In this document: one piece after another, positions 57,264 to 64,000 of the stretch
Position numbering within the stretch: position 1 is the first letter of the stretch
How the letters are laid out: each line of letters begins with the position of its first letter
From: Mesostigma viride
Taxonomy: Eukaryota > Streptophyta > Mesostigmatophyceae > Mesostigmatales > Mesostigmataceae
DNA: 64,000 nt
Direction of reading: 5' to 3'
Assembly (NCBI GenBank): GCA_009746045.1
Contig: RPFO01001400.1
Span: 60,001-124,000, forward strand
Notes under the pieces: generated by a model
Told to the model about the DNA's origin: nothing
Databases searched by the model: none
Seen by the model: only the letters and a program-made list of their open reading frames with translations
Position numbers and translations under genes: made by a program

Positions 57264-60200
57264 ATGATTCGGGGCCGTCTACTATCGTCAGTTACCGCAT
57301 TTGTGCTTATCCTGACCGTGTATGACCCCATCAAGGTTGCAGGCGTCCAGGCAGGGTCGCCTCGTCGTCTAAGGGATATTCCTCTTTGGGGCGAGGCTAA
57401 TCCAGTCGAACTCAGCAATGTAGGGACTAGACAGGCTACAGTCCACAGTCGGCGTCTACTTGACGCCCCAACGTTGCCCTGGCAGGGAGACGAGCCAAAA
57501 GAGAAGCCTACTTTTGCCGAGATTCTGGCACGCCGTGAGGGAGGAGAGAAGCCGGCTGGTCACGCCTTCGACGAAATTATTGCCGCCAAAAACAGGGAGA
57601 GAGATGAGCAGCGACTGCGAAAGGCAGCCAAAGGCCAACAGCAAGCGCCGGCGCCGGCGCCGGTTACAGTGGGCGAAGGTGTTAAAATCCCTGATACGCC
57701 GGCCCCTGCACCAGTCCCTGGGGCGGCAACCCCTGTGTGGCGCGTGGGTGGCAAACCATCTGGGCTGATATTCGAGGAATTCCTGAAGCGGAACACACCC
57801 ACTCCCAAGCCACAGAGGCGTCCACCAGGCAAAGGCCCGCCCGCTGCCACGGCGGTGGTCCCACAGGCGAAGCCTGCCAAGCCCGTGGCTGCTGCTGCTG
57901 GTGGTGCGGCGGTGCCTGCGGCTGCCACGCCCCCAGCAGGTAGTGCCAAGTCAGCAGCCGCTGGAAAGCCAGCCAAGGCCACACCAGCAGCCTCCCCCAC
58001 CCCCGTGGCTGCTCCCGCAAAGGCTCCGGCTGATTCCAAAGCCAAGGCAGTGGCCCCCGCCAAGCCAGCCCCAGCTGTGCCCAGTATGGAACCTCCACCT
58101 CCCGAGAAACCCGCCGGTGCCGAGTGGGCGTTGGTTGAGGACACGCCCGCACCGCCCGTCCCCAATGCCGAGGCTCCCAAGGCGGCACAGGCTACCAAGG
58201 GGCCAGCGGCTGCTGGCAAGGGCGCAGCTTTTGCCACGGGCGCGCCGGTTCCAGCTACTGGCAAGGGTGCAACCCCCTCCGCGGGGGCGGTTGTCCCAGC
58301 GACTGGAAGGGGTGGGGCTGGCAAGGGCGCCGTTGTCAAGAAAGGTGCTGCGCCTGCCGCAAAACCGGTCCCCGCCCCCGCGTCAAAGGGCATCAACAAG
58401 ATCCTGGACATTTTCCGCAAGAAGTCCGGCATGGCGCCCGCAGCCGACAAGAAGAAGGGGGCCAAGGGCCCCGCCCCCGTGGTGGTGGAGACCAAGAAGA
58501 GCCCCGAGGAGAAGTCGCGCGCGACCGAGGCGTTCCTGGGCAAGCCAAAGGGGCGACCGATGGCAGACATGGTGGAGCCGCGGCCGACGACTGCGGGCGT
58601 GGGCGTGGTGGGCCAGTCCAGGGGCGACATGGGGCTTGACCCGGACACGTTTGTGAGCGCGGCGGTCCACGTGATGCACCGCCTGTTCGAGACGGTGCCG
58701 GAGCATCACAAGGGGCTGGACGACGACCACCGGTGGGTGGGGGGTACCGGTGGATGGGGTGGGACGTGGGAGGCAGGCGTGGGGGGAGGAAGGGGGGCTG
58801 GCTACAGTTGTGAGGTGGCGTGCCCCGCTGCGTACTCAGTTTCAGCGTAGCGTTAGGTTGGTGACGTGCGGTTAGGTTGGGATATAGTCATGGCATGCAT
58901 GCATGGCTGGGTGACGCATCGCGAGTCTGCGGTAGCTCTGGAACCGTAGCCCGTCGCGGCAACCAGGTGAGGTGTGGAGTAGGGGAGACATTGGGTAGGG
59001 GAGGTGCGGGGTAGGGGAGGTGCGGGGTTGGGGAGGCGTGGGTAGAGGAGATGCTTGGATGGCCGCTCTGGGGCAGGGTCGTTGCACACTCGGGGATGTG
59101 TGTGCACGTTGGTGTGTGGTGGTGCAGGTCTTTCTGGTCGGCATAAGGCGGTCCAGCAGCGCTGCAAGCGGTTGTTGTGGCCGAGAGGCTGTCCCACACA
59201 CAACACCCTTCAGGATGGGCAACGGACAGCCCGTGGGTGCTTAACCTCCGGCATGCATCCCTGGGTGCGCATGCTCGGCGCATGTAGGGTCTAGGGTGTA
59301 GGGTAGGGGGGGCATGCTCGGTGTGCATGCTGGGAACTGTGCGGCCAGCATCCCCATGTGTCAAATTTAATTTATAGGATCTGTTTTGTGGGAGAGGTCA
59401 TGTGGCCAGGAACTCGTGCGGCGGCTACACAAAGATGCGCTGGCTTGGGTGGGTGCGGCACCAGCAAGGACTGGTGGCGGGGCAAGGTGGCAATGCAAGG
59501 TGGACACCGATGTCTTTACCCTTACTTTTTTCTCTAGTTGTATACTTTCCCCTTAGGCAGGGGTACCGGATGGCGCCCCCCCCCCACACACACCACCACA
59601 CACACACCTGTAAAACCACTTGGGGCATCTGCCACCCATCATGCCTGGCTGCAAAGACATCCCATGCGATACTCACGGATCGGCTTTTTTTCCCTCCCCG
59701 CCTTCCCAGCCCAATCAAACTTGCCCACCCATTTTCCCATCTGCCAACAATTATGGTCATCCTGTTGTTCCCTGCTTGGATGCCCCCCCCGCAACCACCC
59801 CCAAACCCCCCCCCCTCGCGGCAGCGTGCTGGCGGCAGACATGCTGCGGGAGCATTTGGAGCACATCAAGGGGGGCCGCCCGCTCCCCCCCTTGCACATG
59901 GGCACGCAGCCCGTTGTGGACGACGCGGTCATCTGCCCCCCCCCGCCCGAGCACTACGACACGGATGTGCCTGAGGGGGTCCACCGCGTGCGGCCCCGGC
60001 TGCCCCACGCGGTCGCGTTGCGAGCAGTGGAGGAGACCATCCGGGCGCACCGCGCGGCCGACTTCAGCGTGCTCGAGGTGTGGGGGAGGGGGTGTGGCTG
60101 GTCGCTGTAGTGGAGCAAGGTGGTCACTATACTGTAGTACTACTGTGACATGCGTGCTCGAGGGTGGGGGGGGGGTTGTGCGGCTGGCGGTTGATGTGTT

Positions 60201-63200
60201 GCTGTGGCTGGTCAGGTTTTGGGTGGTGCTGTTGGTGGTTAATATGTTTGTTTGGCTGGTCAGGTGTGGGTTGTGTGGCGGGCGGGTGTAATGGCTCCAC
60301 CGTGCTGCAAACTTTGCTACCAACTTTGCTACAAGCTGTGGTAGAAGCTGTGATAGAGACCTGCTGGATAGTGAGTAAGAGATGGTGGTAGAAGCTGTGC
60401 TAGAGGCCTGCTCGATAGTGAGTAAGAGACGGTGGTAGAAGCTGTGCTAGAGACCTGCTGGATAGTGAGTAAGAGATGGTGGTAGAAGCTGTGCTAGAGA
60501 CCTGCCGGATAGTGAGTAAGAGACGGTGGTAGAAGCTGTGCTAGAGACCTGCTGGATAGTGAGTAAGAGATGGTGGTAGAAGCTGTGCTAGAGGCCTGCT
60601 GGATAGTGAGTAAGAGACGGTGGTAGAAGCTGTGCTAGAGACCTGCTGGATAGTGAGTAAGGGACGGTGGTAGAAGCTGTGATAGAGACCTGCTGGATAG
60701 TGAGTAAGAGACGGTGGTAGAAGCTATGCTAGAGACCTGCTGGATAGTGAGTAAGAGACGGTGGTAGAAGCTGTGCTAGAGGCCTGCTCGATAGTGAGTA
60801 AGAGACGGTGGTAGAAGCTGTGCTAGAGACCTGCCGGATAGTGAGTAAGAGATGGTGGTAGAAGCTGTGCTAGAGACCTGCTGGATAGTGAGTAAGAGAT
60901 GGTGGTAGAAGCCGTGCTAGAGACCTGCTCGATAGTGAGTAAGAGACGGTGGTAGAAGCTGTGCTAGAGACCTGCTGGATAGTGAGTAAGAGATGGTGGT
61001 AGAAGCTGTGCTAGAGACCTGCTGGATAGTGAGTAAGAGATGGTGGTAGAAGCCGTGCTAGAGACCTGCTCGATAGTGAGTAAGAGACGGTGGTAGAAGC
61101 TTTGCTAGAGACCTGCTGGATAGTGAGTAAGAGACGGTGGTAGAAGCTTTGCTAGAGACCTGCTGGATAGTGTGTATGAGACGGTGGTAGAAGCTGTGCT
61201 AGAGGCCTGCTCGATACTGAGTAAGAGACGGTGGTAGAAGCTGTGCTAGAGACCTGCTGGATAGTGAGTAAGAGACGGTGGTAGAAGCTGTGCTAGAGAC
61301 CTGCTCGATAGTGAGTAAGAGACGGTGGTAGAAGCTGTGCTAGAGACCTGCTCGATAGTGAGTAAGAGACGGTGGTAGAAGCTGTGCTAGAGACCTGCTG
61401 GATAGTGTGTATGAGACGGTGGTAGAAGCTGTGCTAGAGGCCTGCTCGATAGTGAGTAAGAGACGGTGGTAGAACCTGTGCTAGAGACCTGCTCGATAGT
61501 GAGTAAGAGACGGTGGTTGAAGCTGTGCTAGAGACCTGCTGGATAGTGAGTAAGAGACGGTGGTAGAAGCTGTGCTAGAGGCCTGCTCGATAGTGAGTAA
61601 GAGACGGTGGTAGAAGCTGTGCTAGAGACCTGCTCGATAGTGAGTAAGAGACGGTGGTAGAAGCTTTGCTAGAGACCTGCTCGATAGTGAGTAAGAGACG
61701 GTGGTAGAAGCTGTGCTAGAGACCTGCTCGATAGTGAGTAAGAGACGGTGGTAGAAGCTGTGCTAGAGACCTGCTCGATAGTGAGTAAGAGACGGTGGTA
61801 GAAGCTGTGCTAGAGACCTGCTGGATAGTGAGTAAGAGATGGTGGTAGAAGCTGTGCTAGAGACCTGCTCGATAGTGAGTAAGAGACGGTGGTAGAAGCT
61901 GTGCTAGAGACCTGCTCGATAGTGAGTAAGAGACGGTGGTAGAAGCTGTGCTAGAGACCTGCTCGATAGTGAGTAAGAGACGGTGGTAGAAGCTGTGCTA
62001 GAGACCTGCCGGATAGTGAGTAAGAGATGGTGGTAGAAGCCGTGCTAGAGACCTGCTCGATAGTGAGTAAGAGACGGTGGTAGAAGCTGTGCTAGAGACC
62101 TGCTGGATAGTGAGTAAGAGACGGTGGTAGAAGCTGTGCTAGAGACCTGCTGGATAGTGAGTAAGGGACGGTGGTAGAAGCTGTGCTAGAGACCTGCTGG
62201 ATAGTGAGTAAGAGACGGTGGTAGAAGCTGTGCTAGAGGCCTGCTCGATACTGAGTAAGAGACGGTGGTAGAAGCTGTGCTAGAGGCCTGCTCGATACTG
62301 AGTAAGAGACGGTGGTAGAAGCTGTGCTAGAGACCTGCTGGATAGTGAGTAAGAGACGGTGGTAGAAGCTGTGCTAGAGACCTGCTGGATAGTGAGTAAG
62401 AGACGGTGGTAGAAGCTGTGCTAGAGGCCTGCTCGATACTGAGTAAGAGACGGTGGTAGAAGCTGTGCTAGAGGCCTGCTCGATACTGAGTAAGAGACGG
62501 TGGTAGAAGCTGTGCTAGAGACCTGCTGGATAGTGAGTAAGAGATGGTGGTAGAAGCTGTGCTAGAGACCTGCTGGATAGTGAGTAAGAGACGGTGGTAG
62601 AAGCTATGCTAGAGACCTGCTGGATAGTGAGTAAGAGACGGTGGTAGAAGCTGTGCTAGAGACCTGCTGGATAGTGAGTAAGAGACGGTGGTAGAAGCTG
62701 TGCTAGAGACCTGCTGGATAGTGAGTAAGAGACGGTGGTAGAAGCTGTGCTAGAGACCTGCTGGATAGTGAGTAAGAGACGGTGGTAGAAGCTATGCTAG
62801 AGACCTGCTCGATAGTGAGTAAGAGACGGTGGTAGAAGCTGTGCTAGAGACCTGCTGGATAGTGAGTAAGAGACGGTGGTAGAAGCTGTGCTAGAGACCT
62901 GCTGGATAGTGAGTAAGAGACGGTGGTAGAAGCTGTGCTAGAGACCTGCTGGATAGTGAGTAAGAGACGGTGGTAGAAGCTGTGCTAGAGACCTGCTGGA
63001 TAGTGAGTAAGAGACGGTGGTAGAAGCTTTGCTAGAGACCTGCTGGATAGTGAGTAAGAGACGGTGGTAGAAGCTGTGCTAGAGACCTGCTGGATAGTGA
63101 GTAAGAGACGGTGGTAGAAGCTGTGCTGGAGACCTCAATAGTGAGTAAGAGACGGCGGTAGAAGCTGTGCTAGAGGCCTGCTGGATAGTGAGCAAGAGAT

Positions 63201-63669
63201 GGTGGTAGAAGCTGTGCTAGACGGCTGGTGGATCAGTGGCTGACTGGTCGCGTGCTGCAGCATGGGTGCCCACCTTGCTGCCTTGGACGATCCCACACGG
63301 AACTTTCCTGCCTGCCACCCGTGTGAAAATGTAACCTCGCATGCTTGTGCCCTCTGTTGGGTGTATGCCCAATACCTGACGGCTTTGCGTCGAGGAACAC
63401 AACGTGCACGGCCACACCTCTGATCCCCATCTGCCCCCGCCCACCTGCCACCATGCACTCCCCACCTTCTCCTCCCCCCCCAGCTGAACGCCATGTGGCG
63501 CCCGATGAGCTCACTGGCGGCCAAGTTCCCCTCGGCCTCGTGGGTGACGGTGGGGGTCAACCCGCCCAAGGCATCAGCCGACGAGCTGTCGACGCTGCGG
63601 CCCAAGCCCTGCCAGGTGGCGCCAGCCCGCAACCTGCTGGCGTTTGATGCGGACATCAGCGTGCACATG
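57264..63669 (+). CDS. Unrecognised Ala/Pro/Lys-rich protein with signal peptide or anchor (first three exons; continues beyond the window)
   Basis: Exons are 57264-58732, 59825-60077 and 63484-63669, with consistent phases (CG|C, then 0, then 0) and donors GTGGGTGG, GTGTGGGG and GTGGGTGG. The chosen ATG is the first in frame and opens a typical hydrophobic leader (MIRGRLLSSVTAFVLILTVY). Residues about 120-400 are low-complexity Ala/Pro/Lys/Gly (PAPAPVP, AAAGKPAKATP). Two related short motifs are AGHAFDEIIAAKNRERDEQ and SGLIFEEFLKRNTP. The later part looks folded: DPDTFVSAAVHVMHRLFETV, DMLREHLEHIKGGRPLPPL, EHYDTDVPEGVHRVRPRLP, DFSVLELNAMWRPMSSLAAK. The last could resemble the first strand and helix of a Rossmann-type methyltransferase, but the glycines are missing. 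I assign no function. It is likely secretory or a type II membrane protein. Confidence 0.75.
59000..59045. repeat. Short GGTAGGGGAGGTGCGG repeat
   Basis: Three degenerate units of about 18 bp lie in intron 58733-59824. The rest of that intron shows no recognisable gene. Confidence 0.75.
60148..60174 (+). repeat. Copy of the 3' edge of exon 2 of the unrecognised gene
   Basis: GCGTGCTCGAG then GGTGGGGGGG repeats the true junction GCGTGCTCGAG|GTGTGGGGGA at 60067-60087, 83 bp downstream. The following GGCTGGTC text is also repeated. Confidence 0.75.
60330..63225. repeat. 47-bp minisatellite (about 61 copies) in intron 2 of the unrecognised gene
   Basis: Copies of a 47-bp unit containing ATAGTGAGTAAGAGACGG and GTAGAAGCTGTGCTAGAG, with few differences between units. 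Every unit carries GTGAGTAAG, a near-consensus 5' splice site, on the sense strand. Confidence 0.97.
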
Positions 63670-63965
63670 GTGGGTGGCCCCATGACATCAGCATGCACAT
63701 GGTGGGTGGCCCCATGACATCAGCAGGAACATGGTGGGTGGCCCCATGACATCAGCGTGCACATGGTGGGTGGCCCCATGACATCAGCATGCACATGGTG
63801 GGTGGCCCCATGACATCAGCAGGAACATGGTGGGTGGCCCCATGACATCAGCGTGCACATGGTGGGTGACCCCATGACATCAGCGTGCACAAGTTGGGTG
63901 GCCCCATGACATTAGCGTGCACATAGTTCGTGGCCAACCACAAACCCCTACAGAGTGTGCACATG
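63652..63965 (+). repeat. 32-bp tandem array made of the 3' edge of exon 3 plus its donor
   Basis: The last 18 nt of the exon (GACATCAGCGTGCACATG), the donor GTGGGTGG and the next six bases (CCCCAT) form a 32-bp unit repeated about eight more times downstream at exact 32-bp steps. Six of the downstream copies keep ATG|GTGGGTG; the last ones decay (AAG|TTGGGTGG, ATA|GTTCGTGG). Copies alternate between CGTGCACATG, CATGCACATG and CAGGAACATG, so a three-unit block was also duplicated. Confidence 0.95.
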
Positions 63966-64000
63966 GCGGGGGGTCGGTTTGCACACGTAAAAGAACCGTT

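Overview
The window looks like a nuclear genome segment from a green alga, most plausibly chlamydomonadalean. It is GC-rich, its genes are split into many short exons (37 to 220 nt for the typical ones) by GT-AG introns of 0.1 to 14 kb, and several introns are filled with minisatellites. A TGTAA polyadenylation signal lies just past one stop codon. The species cannot be named from the sequence. No bacterial operon, complete rRNA or tRNA, or CRISPR array was seen.

Layout. 1-13802 (+): the 3' part of an NSF (vesicle-fusing AAA ATPase) gene, 14 exons from the D1 Walker B region to the stop. Its introns carry a 45-bp minisatellite, a tRNA-like SINE, a hAT-like non-autonomous element and a retroelement relic. 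13900-21650: a patch of LINE relics, with two opposed LINE copies lying between the two halves of a broken SINE, three ORF1 remnants and a long inverted repeat. 22473-42873 (-): a complete nine-exon NIFK-like nucleolar RRM protein gene whose fourth intron is 14.4 kb and holds about 13.3 kb of a 20-bp minisatellite. 43516-43913 (+): SEM1/DSS1, the small acidic proteasome subunit, divergent from NIFK. 45070-55730 (-): a BPNT1/SAL1-type 3'(2'),5'-bisphosphate nucleotidase, seven exons, with a 5.3-kb 26-bp minisatellite in one intron and its first exon not found. 57264 to the window end (+): the first three exons of an unrecognised Ala/Pro/Lys-rich protein with a signal peptide or signal anchor, with a 47-bp minisatellite in intron 2 and a 32-bp array at the donor of exon 3.

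Main observation. In at least fifteen places, across all four multi-exon genes, the intron next to an exon contains one to nine degenerate or near-perfect copies of that exon's own edge together with its splice site. Copies of a 3' exon edge lie downstream of the true donor, and copies of a 5' exon edge lie upstream of the true acceptor. Several are in exact tandem register with the real junction (26, 32, 40, 53 and 61 bp units). This suggests that introns in this genome grow by tandem duplication seeded at exon-intron junctions, leaving 'stuttered' splice sites.

The four recognised proteins act in ordinary eukaryotic pathways (membrane fusion, ribosome biogenesis, protein turnover, PAP/inositol phosphate metabolism) and do not form a functional cluster. 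The interest is in the architecture of introns and repeats. All exon coordinates were derived by hand from reading frame, splice consensus and recalled protein family sequences; no search was run.
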